From contig NZ_LQIV01000006.1 of NCBI RefSeq assembly GCF_001500125.1, positions 1-64,000 of the forward strand: a stretch of DNA of 64,000 bases. Reading direction: 5' to 3'. The stretch's first letter is position 1, and the number at the start of each line of letters is the position of its first letter. The notes under the pieces are model-generated. The model had not been told where the DNA came from, searched no databases, and worked only from the letters and a program-made list of their open reading frames with translations. The position numbers were made by a program, and so were the translations under genes. The stretch comes from Mycobacterium sp. IS-1742. Its GTDB lineage: Bacteria > Actinomycetota > Actinomycetes > Mycobacteriales > Mycobacteriaceae. Of this stretch, positions 1 through 8,209 are shown piece after piece.

Positions 1-68
<68 letters not shown>

Positions 69-521
69 ACCGCCGGCTCTCCGGGCACGCGTCGTTGGTG
101 CAACGCGTCCGTACGGCCGCCTGATCGCCCCCTGCGCCGGTCTGTTCGGCCAGTGGGGCACCGCAGCGCCCGCAGGGCTTGTCGGTCATCGTCCAGTCGT
201 CAGAGATGCTCATGGGTCCCTTGATTCGCGGTCTGAGGGCGGCCTCACCGGGCTTCGCTGCTGAACCCCGCGAGACCTCGTGGGAACGCATTCCCGCCGT
301 CCGGGGGATGAAACGCCGCGAGGGCTCATTGGCCGAGCGCCCGGTGCAGTACCTGCACGCCGCGGAGGTGCGATCAGACGCCTCAGCGACCTCGCTGTCG
401 AAGTTCGCAATCTCAATCGTGCGGTTCACAGACCCCGAGGATTTCAACTGGCCCGCGGCGCTGCTCTTCGCCGTCGGCGTGGGTCCGACGGACTGGGCCG
501 GCGCGGCTGCATGCTTGGCGG
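69..521. other. Non-coding or decayed stretch with no recognisable gene
   Basis: Several frames are open for 60-150 codons here, but none gives a protein I recognise and the frames compete on both strands. The stretch precedes a frameshifted pseudogene and may be part of the same decayed element. No promoter, tRNA or repeat was seen. Confidence 0.4.
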
Positions 522-1185
522 GTGACGTCGAAGCGCGCCGAGTACATGTACGCGCTCTACTCCGGGTCGCTGGCTGAACCCGGTGACCCCAACCCGTACG
601 CCGGCGGCGAGTCGCTGGTGCTGCCGAAGCTGTGGATGCGCGGCTACATGCGGATGCTGCGCGTCCGAGTCGAAACCGGACCGGCGATGCAGCGGTACCG
701 CGCCGCATCGCGTTTGAACTGATCGCAGCGCATGGGGACGGTCTCGATCAGGAGAAGATTGACGCGCTGTGGGCGACGTTTGCCGCTGACGTCGATCGAA
801 TAAGGAACGGGTCAACGATCCGTTGGACTTCGCGGTGTCGCCGGGATTGCCGCTGGCCGGCGATGACCGCGCGCGCGATCCCTGCGAGGTTTCGCACGCG
901 GTGCAGATATGCATCGTCGACGGCGTCGATCACCTGCACGCGATGAAGTCACTTCTCATCGACCTCAACTTTCTTCATAGCGCCGCGCCGTTCCATGGTT
1001 CGTGGCGCACTCGAAGTACTGTCGTCGACTTTCTGGATGTTGCACTCGGCGAAGCGAACTGTTCGCGTCGAACGTGTGTTGCGTTGGCACGCGAAGGACG
1101 TGCACCACCAGCACCCCGCGCTCGAATCACTCGGGTTGTCTGACGCCGCGAAGGAGGCACAGCGTGCGCGGCTTGATCAGATCCG
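522..1185 (+). pseudogene. Frameshifted remnant of a hypothetical, possibly phage-associated protein
   Basis: Protein-like sequence runs through this interval but changes frame at least three times. Frame 1 (from 522) contains GGESLVLPKLWMRGY. Around 715 it moves to a frame containing LDQEKIDALWATFAADVDRI. Near 815 it moves to one containing GLPLAGDDRARDP and VDGVDHLHAMKSLLIDL. Near 990 it moves to one containing RGALEVLSSTFWMLH and ERVLRWHAKD. The pieces read as one protein interrupted by indels. It lies on the 3' side of tRNA-Val(GAC), a type of site used by tyrosine and serine integrases, so a decayed prophage is possible. Because the contig edge is close, sequencing errors are an alternative explanation for the frameshifts. 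No family assigned. Confidence 0.5.
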
Positions 1186-1200
1186 TGGGTGTATCTCGGG

Positions 1201-1338
1201 ATGGCCGAGGAGGACATGTTTCAGGAGACAGACGAACCGGGCGTTCTCAGGGCGCGAGTGACTCAGGAAAGCTGCTGTACCCCGAGTCTGCACGCGCAAT
1301 GGCTCGAGAGGATTGAGTCGACCTGGTGGAGCGCTTAG
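1201..1338 (+). pseudogene. Short ORF remnant, hypothetical
   Basis: An ATG-initiated ORF of 45 codons begins MAEEDMFQETDEPG and ends in ESTWWSA. Protein-like sequence appears to continue after its stop in another frame (GRNPFEQMERAAADRARWL), suggesting another frameshifted remnant of the same decayed region. It follows the preceding remnant directly and may be its C-terminal part. No function can be assigned. Confidence 0.3.
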
Positions 1339-1493
1339 GGAGGAACCCGTTCGAGCAGATGGAGCGAGCAGCCGCCGACAGGGCGCGGTGGCTGCGACTT
1401 CGGTGCCCGTAGTTTCGCCGCCGGCCTCAGCCAGCGTGGGCCGCGGCCGTCGCGCGCCCCGGCTGCATACCGAATTAGGCACGCATCGGGCAC

Positions 1494-1525
1494 GAAAACA
1501 AGAAAGACCCGGATCTACCGGGTCT
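1494..1525 (-). terminator. Intrinsic terminator after the minus-strand tRNA cluster
   Basis: On the minus strand AGACCCGG and CCGGGTCT form a hairpin around a short loop (plus-strand 1505-1525). It is followed by the T-rich run TTCTTGTTTTC. It lies about 17 bases beyond the 3' end of tRNA-Val(GAC), as expected for the end of the Gly-Cys-Val tRNA transcript. Confidence 0.75.
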
Positions 1526-1542
1526 GTCTGACCTGCAAAACG

Positions 1543-1617
1543 TGGTGCGCGATACTGGGATTGAACCAGTGACCTCTTCCGTGTCAGGGAAGCGCTCTCC
1601 CGCTGAGCTAATCGCGC
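1543..1617 (-). tRNA. tRNA-Val (GAC)
   Basis: Read on the minus strand, the acceptor arms GCGCGAT and ATCGCGC pair, the discriminator is A and a CCA end is encoded (1543-1545). The D-arm GCTC/GAGC, the anticodon loop CTGACAC with GAC, and the T-loop GGTTCAATCC are all present. It is the last gene of a Gly-Cys-Val cluster and is followed by an intrinsic terminator. The decayed sequence at 69-1493 lies on its 3' side, so it is a candidate ancient integration site. Confidence 0.95.
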
Positions 1618-1633
1618 CGGGATCCTTCATCGG

Positions 1634-1704
1634 AGGTGGAGACGGGAATCGAACCCGTGTGCACGGCTTTGCAGGCCGTTGCCTCACCACTCGGCCACTC
1701 CACC
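1634..1704 (-). tRNA. tRNA-Cys (GCA)
   Basis: On the minus strand GGTGGAG and CTCCACC form the acceptor stem. The anticodon arm ends in CCTGCAAAG, giving anticodon GCA, and the T-arm contains GGTTCGATTCC. The CCA end is not encoded: the bases after the discriminator T read CCG. It is the middle gene of the Gly-Cys-Val cluster. Confidence 0.95.
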
Positions 1705-1730
1705 GCTGGGGTTGATGCTTCTGCACCTCG

Positions 1731-1803
1731 AGCGGATGACGGGATTCGAACCCGCGACCCTCACCTTGGCAAGGTGATGCGCTACCAACTGCGCTACATC
1801 CGC
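1731..1803 (-). tRNA. tRNA-Gly (GCC)
   Basis: The minus strand gives acceptor arms GCGGATG and CATCCGC. The anticodon stem-loop CACCTTGCCAAGGTG has anticodon GCC, and the T-loop is GGTTCGAATCC. CCA is not encoded. It is the first gene of the minus-strand tRNA cluster. The roughly 250 bases between it and the plus-strand tRNA-Val(CAC) hold no gene and should contain divergent promoters. Confidence 0.95.
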
Positions 1804-2053
1804 GTGCCACGGGCGAGATCGTCGTCCGTCGCGATGCAGAACGATAGTGCACACATGCCTGGCCACACAAATCCCTTAGGCCGCACCAGTCCCGACGCCG
1901 ATTTCCACACCAGGGTCGTCGTCCGGAGGCGTTCACGACCGTGGTGTCGAAGTCGGTGAACGGGGTCGAAGATGACCAGCGGATTCCGTCCCCACCGCTG
2001 CCGCATGCTAGTCTTCGACGTCGTTCGGCCCGCTCGTTCGGCCGATCCCACCC

Positions 2054-2128
2054 GGTCTCGTAGCTCAGTGGGAGAGCGTCCGCCTCACACGCGGAAGGTC
2101 GCTGGTTCGAAACCAGCCGGGACCACCA
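2054..2128 (+). tRNA. tRNA-Val (CAC)
   Basis: GGTCTCG pairs with CGGGACC (one T-G pair) as the acceptor stem, with discriminator A and an encoded CCA (2126-2128). The D-arm TAGCTCAGTGGGAGAGC, anticodon stem-loop CCGCCTCACACGCGG (CAC) and T-loop GGTTCGAAACC are intact. It is transcribed away from the Gly-Cys-Val cluster. Confidence 0.95.
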
Positions 2129-2209
2129 CCACCCCACCATCACCTCCTCTGATCGGGCAGTCGCGCGAGACCGGATTCTCAGCCGCACGTATTGGGTACC
2201 GTTCGCTTC

Positions 2210-3463
2210 GTGAATCGCCCCTCGGTCGACCAGGTCGCCGAGGACGATGTCCACACCCCGCCGAACCGCCTGCGCCCATGGATCCGAGGCTTGTGGCTGC
2301 TCGGCTCCCTGCTGGCCCTCGGCATGATCGTCCGCTATGCCGTCCAGGCCGCGACCGGAAAGCTTCTCGACCTGTCGGTCTTCCGGGACGCCGGGTATGC
2401 CATCACGGCGAACCTGCCCTTGTATTCCGAGCAGTTCCCGAGCGCCTCGGGGTTCCGGTTCATCTACCCGCCCTTCGCGGCGATCCTGTTCGCGCCGATG
2501 GCTGCCGTGCCGCAGACCGCACTCCAGATCGGGTGGAGTGCGCTCAACCTGTTCCTGCTGTGGTGGATTCTGCGCACCGTGCTCGTCCGGCTGCGGGTCC
2601 GGCCCGCCAACCTGGTGGCCCTGGCGCTGCTGGGACCGACGCTGATCTTCGAGCCGGTGCGGTCGAACTTCGAGTTCGGTCAGGTGAACATCGTGCTGAT
2701 GGCCCTGGTCGTCGCCGACTGCCTCGGTGTGCTGCCGCGCCGTCTGCGCGGAGTCGGCATCGGCATCGCGGCAGGCATCAAGATCACCCCGGCGGCCTTC
2801 GGTCTGGTTCTCCTGCTCCGGCGGGACTTCGCAGGCGCGGCCCGGGCGCTCATCGCGTTCGGCGCGACGGTCCTGATCGGATTCCTCGCACGTCCCCAGG
2901 AGTCGCTCTACTTCTGGGCGACCGAGTTCTTCCGCACCGACCGCGCGGGTGGCCACGAGTTCAGCCGCAATCAGGCACTCACCGGCCTGATCACCCGGTG
3001 GGGTGCAGCGGGCCACACCAAGGACGTCCTGTGGCTACTCGGTGTCACCGCGATCATCGTGGCGGCCGTCTACGCGGGCCATCGGTTCACGCGGTCCGGG
3101 ATGCACGTGGCCGCCACCGCCGTCGTCGCGCTGGCCGCGCCGCCCGCCGCGCCGCTGGCGGTCACCCACCACTGGGTGTACGCCGTACTCCTCGTCCCGC
3201 TGATGGTCGCGCCGCAGCACCGGCGCTGGAGGCCGCTCCTCATCGCTTCGGGCATCGTCTTCGTGATAGGCCCGCACATCGCCCTGCCGGGTCCTGACGT
3301 CGCAGGTGTCGAGGCCGTCCTCCGCCAGGTAATCGGCAACGCGCAGGCGATCACCGGCGTGGTGCTGTTGATCGGCGCGGCGATCGCGGCTCGCCTGCCC
3401 ACCACCGTCAACCACGGTGAGATCGAGCTCATGCAGAGGAAGCCCGAAAAGCGTTCTGCATGA
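2210..3463 (+). CDS. GT87 family polyprenol-phosphate-mannose-dependent mannosyltransferase
   Basis: A polytopic membrane protein of about 417 residues with around ten hydrophobic segments. An acidic early loop (LDLSVFRDAGYAI) is followed by FRFIYPPFAAILFAPMA and the FEFGQVNIVLMAL segment, the pattern of the GT87/DUF2029 family (PimE, MptC, Rv2181). These enzymes add mannose from polyprenyl-phosphate-mannose to lipoglycans on the periplasmic side. Which acceptor is used cannot be told. I chose GTG 2210 because TACCGT at 2197-2202 is a plausible -10 placed for leaderless transcription starting at that GTG; an upstream TTG at 2192 is the alternative. The 3' end overlaps a strong hairpin. Confidence 0.75.
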   Translation: MNRPSVDQVAEDDVHTPPNRLRPWIRGLWLLGSLLALGMIVRYAVQAATGKLLDLSVFRDAGYAITANLPLYSEQFPSASGFRFIYPPFAAILFAPMAAVPQTALQIGWSALNLFLLWWILRTVLVRLRVRPANLVALALLGPTLIFEPVRSNFEFGQVNIVLMALVVADCLGVLPRRLRGVGIGIAAGIKITPAAFGLVLLLRRDFAGAARALIAFGATVLIGFLARPQESLYFWATEFFRTDRAGGHEFSRNQALTGLITRWGAAGHTKDVLWLLGVTAIIVAAVYAGHRFTRSGMHVAATAVVALAAPPAAPLAVTHHWVYAVLLVPLMVAPQHRRWRPLLIASGIVFVIGPHIALPGPDVAGVEAVLRQVIGNAQAITGVVLLIGAAIAARLPTTVNHGEIELMQRKPEKRSA

Positions 3464-3471
3464 GCTCGATC
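3421..3471. terminator. Bidirectional hairpin between convergent genes
   Basis: GATCGAGCTCATGCAGA (3421-3437) is the exact reverse complement of 3455-3471, giving a 17-bp perfect stem with a 17-base loop. No T-run is present, as is common in mycobacteria. The left arm and most of the right arm are inside the last codons of the GT87 gene. The hairpin ends ten bases before the stop of the converging gene, so it can end transcription from both sides. Confidence 0.7.
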
Positions 3472-3480
3472 ACCGCGTGA

Positions 3481-5382
3481 TCACTCGGTCGGGGAGTCAC
3501 CGCCCGGATCGCCGCCCGGCTCCGCATCGGCCCCGCCGTCCGTCTCCGCACCCGTGTCGCCGGCGTCCTCGGCTTCCGGGTCGCCGTCTTCTGATTCCTC
3601 ACCGGAATCCTCGGAGACCTCACCCGTGTCGTCGTCCTCCGGCAGCTGCTCGGCGTCGCCGAGGTCCTCGGTTCCCTCGGGATCCGGGTCGCCCGAGTCG
3701 CCCGCGTCGCCCGTCGCCTCGTCCGCCGGGGGCAGGTCGTCGTCGCCCCCCTCGGCCGGCTCCAACTCCTCATCGGCGGGCAGGGACCCGGAATCCGTCC
3801 CGTCGTCGACCAGACCCGAGCGCTGCACGTCGAAGCCGTCCGACAGCAGTTCGACCTGGCCGTCACCCTCGTCCTCGTTCGGGGGGACCTCGACGTCGAC
3901 GTCGCCTTCGAGGTCCAGTTCGATCCCCAGCGCGACGGCGAAGTGGTTGATCAGCGCCCGCACCGACGCGGCGAAGTCGACCTCCGGAAGCTCGGGCAGC
4001 GGCAGCCCGATGCCACCGAACAACCCGGTGGTCAGCCCGTTGACGAGCGAGACCCCGCCTGCCACGGCCACGTCCACCAGCACGTCGTCGAGCGTGAACT
4101 TCCACGCGACCGCCTCGCCCAGGCCGCGGATACCGGCGTCGAGCCCCACGCTGATATCGCCGACGAGCTCGGCGACGGCGTCGGCGAACGGCGCGTCCGG
4201 TGCGAGCACGTCCAGCGAGCCGAGGAACGCACCCGTGATCGCGCCGCGGATGTCCACGCCGGTCTCGGCCACCGCCCGCGCGAGGTCGGCGATCAGCTCG
4301 ACGCCCAGTTCGACGGCGCCGCCGCCGGTCAGCAGGGCGCCGTTGATGCCGTCGGTGAAGTGTTCGATCAGCGCCCCGAGCGCGAGCACGACGTCCTCGC
4401 CGTCGATGTCGGGCAGGTCGGGCAGGTCGGCATCGACGCCCAGCGCGGCGATCAGCCCCCCGGCCAGCCCGTTGGTCAACGCGATCGTCCCCGTCGCCAA
4501 CAGGTCCACCAGGACGTCGTCCAGCGTGGCCTTCCACGCGACGGCCTCGCCCGCGCCCAGGAACCCGGTCGCGAACAGTTCGCCGATGCCGTTGATCGCA
4601 CCGCCGATCGAGGCGAACAGCTCGGCCCCGACGCCTCCCTCGGGGGCCAGCGCCGCCAGCGTGCTCAACAGCGCCCCGGTGATCGCGTCGACGACCTCCA
4701 CCCCGGCCGCAGAAGCGGCGAGCGCGATCTCGGAGACCAGACCGGCGCCGAGATCGACCACACCGTTGACCAACGCGGCCCCGCCGTCGATCCCGAGAGC
4801 GATGTCGTTGATGAGTGCCGCGAACGCGGCGCTGATCGCCTCGACGTCGACGTCGATGTCCAGGTCCACGTCGAGGTCGAACCAGAGCCGCAGCGCCGCA
4901 CCGATGTCGGCCAGCATGGCCACCACGTCGCCGCTCAGGAGCAGGTCGGCGTCGAGGTCGAGGCCGAGCCGCGCCGCGGCGTCGACGACACCGTCGACCT
5001 GTGCCTGCGGGATCGGCAGTGTCAGGGCCGCCAGCAGGGGCGTCGGAGTCGGCGCGCTCACCGCGTACGCGGTGGTGCGGGCCTCGGCGGGGGCCGGCGT
5101 GACGAACGTCCCGACCAGCGCGGTCGCGCCGATGACGGCCAGACCACCGGTGATGGCGGGGCGCAGCGATCCGCGACGGCGCCGCACCCGCCGTGGTGCG
5201 GAGTTTGCTGGCCGGTCGGTGGCACGCGAGAGATGCACGCCGGGCGTCATATCGATGGCCACCACCGGCGTTGCGGTTTTCGCACGACGATGTCGACCGC
5301 CGACTCGGCGTTGCCTGCCTTTTACCGGCCCGCCGTGCGCAAACTCAAATTCACAGGATTCAGCAGCATTGCCCGACATCAT
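3481..5382 (-). CDS. Exported Ala-rich repeat protein with a long acidic tail
   Basis: A 633-residue protein of unknown function. Residues 1-75 are basic, 76-94 are hydrophobic, and APAEA near 97-101 looks like a signal peptidase site. The body holds two tandem modules of about 150 residues (roughly 180-330 and 331-480). Each contains the signature G-x-GEAVAWK-x-TLDDVLVD followed by LxNGL. Residues 500-633 are almost entirely Asp, Glu, Gly, Pro, Ser and Thr, with no membrane anchor. It is not a PE or PPE protein, as the N-terminal motifs are absent. A GAGGGGG ribosome site precedes ATG codons at 5382 and 5379; a start at 5250 would give a more ordinary signal peptide. Probably cell-surface or secreted. 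Confidence 0.7.
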   Translation of the reverse strand: MMSGNAAESCEFEFAHGGPVKGRQRRVGGRHRRAKTATPVVAIDMTPGVHLSRATDRPANSAPRRVRRRRGSLRPAITGGLAVIGATALVGTFVTPAPAEARTTAYAVSAPTPTPLLAALTLPIPQAQVDGVVDAAARLGLDLDADLLLSGDVVAMLADIGAALRLWFDLDVDLDIDVDVEAISAAFAALINDIALGIDGGAALVNGVVDLGAGLVSEIALAASAAGVEVVDAITGALLSTLAALAPEGGVGAELFASIGGAINGIGELFATGFLGAGEAVAWKATLDDVLVDLLATGTIALTNGLAGGLIAALGVDADLPDLPDIDGEDVVLALGALIEHFTDGINGALLTGGGAVELGVELIADLARAVAETGVDIRGAITGAFLGSLDVLAPDAPFADAVAELVGDISVGLDAGIRGLGEAVAWKFTLDDVLVDVAVAGGVSLVNGLTTGLFGGIGLPLPELPEVDFAASVRALINHFAVALGIELDLEGDVDVEVPPNEDEGDGQVELLSDGFDVQRSGLVDDGTDSGSLPADEELEPAEGGDDDLPPADEATGDAGDSGDPDPEGTEDLGDAEQLPEDDDTGEVSEDSGEESEDGDPEAEDAGDTGAETDGGADAEPGGDPGGDSPTE

Positions 5383-5529
5383 GGCCCCCTCATCAAGTAG
5401 GAATCGTCCCCCCGACCACGTCGGATGCTGTGAAACCTACCTTAAGGGAACCTGATAAAGAAGTAATTCTTTGAAATTCGAGCAAATTGATTTCGTGGGC
5501 CTTTCACGGGCACAACGCGGTGTGCGCGG

Positions 5530-5859
5530 TCAGTGGCGCCTGCGCCACACGACGACGCCCACCGCCACCACCACGGCGACGACGACGGCGGCGACGGGGA
5601 TCGATTTCTGCGGATTGTCGGTAACGACGTGCTGCGCCGCATGCGCCTTCTCGGTGACGACGTGCTGGGCCGTGTGGGCCTTGTCCGCCACCCGTTGCTT
5701 GGTCTCGTCGACCTTGTCCCTCGCCTGCTGTTTGACGTCGAGCTTGGCCGACAGCGCCTCGACCGTCTCGCCGAGTTCCTGCCGGGTTGCCTCGATGTCG
5801 GCCTCGATGTCTTCGACTCCGGCGTCGGGGCCGGGTTCGGGGCGGTCAGGTGCGGTCAT
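5530..5859 (-). CDS. DUF3618 family small membrane protein
   Basis: A 109-residue protein. Its N-terminal DIEADIEATRQELGETVEAL matches the DUF3618 motif. A charged helical middle follows with near-repeats of AHTAQHVVTEK and AHAAQHVVTDN, then one C-terminal transmembrane segment (about 88-104) ending in WRRRH. Its ATG overlaps the stop of the upstream holin-like gene (ATGA), so the two are translationally coupled. Proteins of this family are often encoded beside DUF1469-type membrane proteins; the role is unknown, probably envelope-associated. Confidence 0.8.
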   Translation of the reverse strand: MTAPDRPEPGPDAGVEDIEADIEATRQELGETVEALSAKLDVKQQARDKVDETKQRVADKAHTAQHVVTEKAHAAQHVVTDNPQKSIPVAAVVVAVVVAVGVVVWRRRH

Positions 5860-6260
5860 GACGCTCGGTCCTTTACCTCTTGGATGTCGGCCTTCACCGT
5901 CTCGACGGTGCGGGGCGCTGCGGGGGTCACTTCGTCGGCCTGCTTCTTGCTGACCAGGGCCGCGACACCGGCGATGACGAACAGCACCAGCGCGACGATC
6001 AGTGCCGCCGCCCACACGGGCAACACCAGCGACAGCGCCGCCACCGCCGCGGCGATCACGGTGGCCAGCCCCAGAAAGGCGAAAAGCCCGGCGACACTGA
6101 GCAATCCGGCGCCGATCCCGGCGTGCTTCGCCGACTCCTGGAACTCCTTCTGCGCCAACCGCAACTCGTCGCGCACCAGCCGCGACGTCTGGGCGGACAG
6201 TCGGCTCATCAGTTCGCCGAGCGACGCATCGGCGCCCGGCTTCGATTCGAGACTCATCAC
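5856..6260 (-). CDS. Phage-holin-family (DUF1469-type) membrane protein
   Basis: 134 residues. An amphipathic N-terminal region (LGELMSRLSAQTSRLVRDEL) leads to two long hydrophobic segments separated by a short turn (about 48-80 and 84-107), then a charged tail. This is the layout of the holin superfamily III/DUF1469 proteins that occur in actinobacterial chromosomes outside prophages. It forms a two-gene unit with the DUF3618 gene. Upstream, minus-strand GTTT and a G-rich block about 15 bases later loosely resemble a SigF-type promoter; this is only suggestive. Confidence 0.75.
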   Translation of the reverse strand: MMSLESKPGADASLGELMSRLSAQTSRLVRDELRLAQKEFQESAKHAGIGAGLLSVAGLFAFLGLATVIAAAVAALSLVLPVWAAALIVALVLFVIAGVAALVSKKQADEVTPAAPRTVETVKADIQEVKDRAS

Positions 6261-6329
6261 ACACCAACCCTCTGACTTGACTGTGTGAGGATGTGGTGCC
6301 CCCGGCTGGGCGGATGCAAACCCCGCGCG

Positions 6330-7043
6330 TCAGATCCCGGACGAAGTGGCTTTCCTCGTCAGGTCGGTCGCGATCTGGATCAACGGGACGTTGGAGTCCT
6401 GCGACAGCTTGCGCAACAGCGCGAACGCCTGCACCGCGTCGACGCTGTAGCGCTCCATGATCATGCCCTTGGCCTGTCCGATGATGTCGCGGCTGGCCAG
6501 CGCCTGGTGGAACTGTTCGTCGCGGCGCGCGGAGTTCCAGGCCACCGACGAGTGGGCGGCGAAGATCAGTCCGATCTCGCGCGACGCCGAGTCGAAGGCG
6601 TCGGGTGTCTCGGCATAGACGTTGATGGCCCCCATCGTCTCATCGGCGATGAAGAGCTGGAACGCCATGATGGACCGGATCGGCGTCCGTTCCAGCGCAT
6701 CCCGCCGGTAACGGGGGAAGCGGTCGTCTCGCTCGAGGTCGCGGACATGGACGATGCGCTCGTCCCAGGCCGCGGTCAGACACGGTCCTTCGCGGTGGCG
6801 CTCCTGGATCTCGTCGAGCACGATCGGCCACTTGTGCGTGGCCGCCGGGGTCTCGATCTTCCTCGCGTTGCGCGTGACGGTCACACCGGCGTAGTCGGCA
6901 CCCGGGATCTCGGCCGCGGCGTGCTCGACGAGTTCGGCGAGCACCGTGTCGGCGTCGGCGTCTGTCCTGCCGTGCAGTTCCTGCACGAGTTCGGCGATCC
7001 GCCGGTGCACTCCGTCGACGTCGGCAGGTTCGTTCACCAGCAT
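6330..7043 (-). CDS. GAF-ANTAR domain RNA-binding regulator
   Basis: About 237 residues. The N-terminal two thirds form a GAF sensor domain (from HRRIAELVQELHGR to the GAINVYAETPDAF region). The C-terminal 60 residues form an ANTAR domain, with SRDIIGQAKGMIMERY and a helical end typical of transcription antiterminators that bind paired hairpins in nascent RNA. The start at ATG 7043 is preceded by GGAGGAA about 14 bases upstream; the frame stays open further upstream but lacks a better site. It is divergent from the next membrane-protein gene. Its ligand and RNA targets are unknown. Confidence 0.85.
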   Translation of the reverse strand: MLVNEPADVDGVHRRIAELVQELHGRTDADADTVLAELVEHAAAEIPGADYAGVTVTRNARKIETPAATHKWPIVLDEIQERHREGPCLTAAWDERIVHVRDLERDDRFPRYRRDALERTPIRSIMAFQLFIADETMGAINVYAETPDAFDSASREIGLIFAAHSSVAWNSARRDEQFHQALASRDIIGQAKGMIMERYSVDAVQAFALLRKLSQDSNVPLIQIATDLTRKATSSGI

Positions 7044-7105
7044 ATTCCGATCATCTTCCTCCGATAAGTTGCTTAAGGCTACGCGCTCCAAACGCCGGAG
7101 GATGC

Positions 7106-8209
7106 ATGAACAGAACCCGTCCACACCGTCGCGGTCTGATGACTCGTGACGCCACCGGCTCGGGGTCGGCGGAGGCGTTCGTGCTCATCGCGATCGCGAC
7201 CATCCTGCTCACCCGCCTCTACCTCGAGCTGACCGGCTATCCGCAGGTCGGCGGCGGCAATCTCCACATCGCCCACGCGCTGTGGGGCGGTGCGCTGATG
7301 ATGCTCGCGCTGCTGACCGGCTGGCTGCTGATCGGAGCGGGTGCCCGGGTGGCCGCGGTGGTCATGGGCGGTATCGGCTTCGGCTTGTTCCTCGACGAGG
7401 TCGGCAAGTTCGTCACCAAGGACAACGACTACTTCTACGGGCCGTCCGCCGAGATCATGTACATCCTGGTGGTGCTGATCCTCGTGGGGGCACGGGTGCT
7501 CCGCGACTTCCGGCCGTTGAGCGCACGGGAATCCCTGGCCTCGGCGGCGGTGATCGCCGCGGACGGCGTCGCGCGCGGTCTGGCCGACCGGCGCCGGGCG
7601 CTGGGGCTGGCCCTGCTGGTCCAGGCCGAACAGGCGGGGGCCGAGCCCTCCGCGGTCGGGTCCGTGCGGGCCCTGCTGGTGTCAGCGGAGACCTCGAGCG
7701 ACCGGCTCCACCGCCTGCAGCAGTGGGCGCCTCGGCTGATCCCCGGCTTCTTCCGCAGTCCGCGCTGGGTGCCCGTGGTCGGCTGGCTCCTGGTGGTCAG
7801 CGCGATCAGCGGCCTGTTCTTCGGGCTGCTGGGCGTGTTCCTGGGCGGCTACTTCTACCAGGACGACGACATCACGCTGCGCGTGGACGGGATGAACCCC
7901 GCGTCGGTGATCCTGCTCGTCAACGCCGCGGCGACCTCGGCGATCGCCGTGCCCGCGATGATCGCCCGCCGCCGCACGACCCGCCTGTGGCCGCTGCGGT
8001 GGCTGCGCAACGCCGCGCTGCTGTTCACCTTCCTCAACGCCTTCGTCGACTTCGCCACCGAGGGGTTCGCCGCGCTGCTCAGCATGTCGGTCGGGCTGTT
8101 CACGCTGGCCCTGCTGACCTATCAGATCGACGTGGCGGTCCGGCGCACCGCCGGCGAGGTCTCAGAGCGCCCGCAGGTACCGCCCGGTGACCACGCGCTG
8201 CAGCACTGA
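7106..8209 (+). CDS. Hypothetical integral membrane protein
   Basis: 367 residues with about seven hydrophobic segments: three or four in the first 135 residues, then a soluble charged region (about 140-215), then four more. The motif FGLFLDEVGKFVTKDNDYFYGP after the third segment is unusually polar and could be functional. GGAGG at 7097-7101 lies 4-5 bases before ATG 7106. I cannot assign a family. The last 48 bases overlap the convergent DUF1990 gene, so the C-terminal residues of both proteins share DNA. Confidence 0.65.
   Translation: MNRTRPHRRGLMTRDATGSGSAEAFVLIAIATILLTRLYLELTGYPQVGGGNLHIAHALWGGALMMLALLTGWLLIGAGARVAAVVMGGIGFGLFLDEVGKFVTKDNDYFYGPSAEIMYILVVLILVGARVLRDFRPLSARESLASAAVIAADGVARGLADRRRALGLALLVQAEQAGAEPSAVGSVRALLVSAETSSDRLHRLQQWAPRLIPGFFRSPRWVPVVGWLLVVSAISGLFFGLLGVFLGGYFYQDDDITLRVDGMNPASVILLVNAAATSAIAVPAMIARRRTTRLWPLRWLRNAALLFTFLNAFVDFATEGFAALLSMSVGLFTLALLTYQIDVAVRRTAGEVSERPQVPPGDHALQH

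Noticed and set aside
1475..3016. 513-codon minus-strand frame across the tRNA genes
   Set aside because: It runs through four tRNA genes and the start of the GT87 gene; it is an accident of composition.
3481..5382. PE-PGRS identity for the Ala/Gly-rich protein
   Set aside because: It lacks the PE N-terminal domain and the GGA-GGX repeats; its repeats are longer and Leu/Asp-rich.
3554..5455. 633-codon plus-strand frame opposite the acidic repeat protein
   Set aside because: The product is almost only Ser, Thr, Ala, Pro and Arg, a shadow of the Asp/Gly/Ala codons on the other strand. The minus-strand reading has a signal peptide, repeats and a ribosome site.
5856..6260. Holin of a prophage
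   Set aside because: There are no lysis, integrase or structural genes nearby. This family is common on actinobacterial chromosomes with DUF3618 partners.
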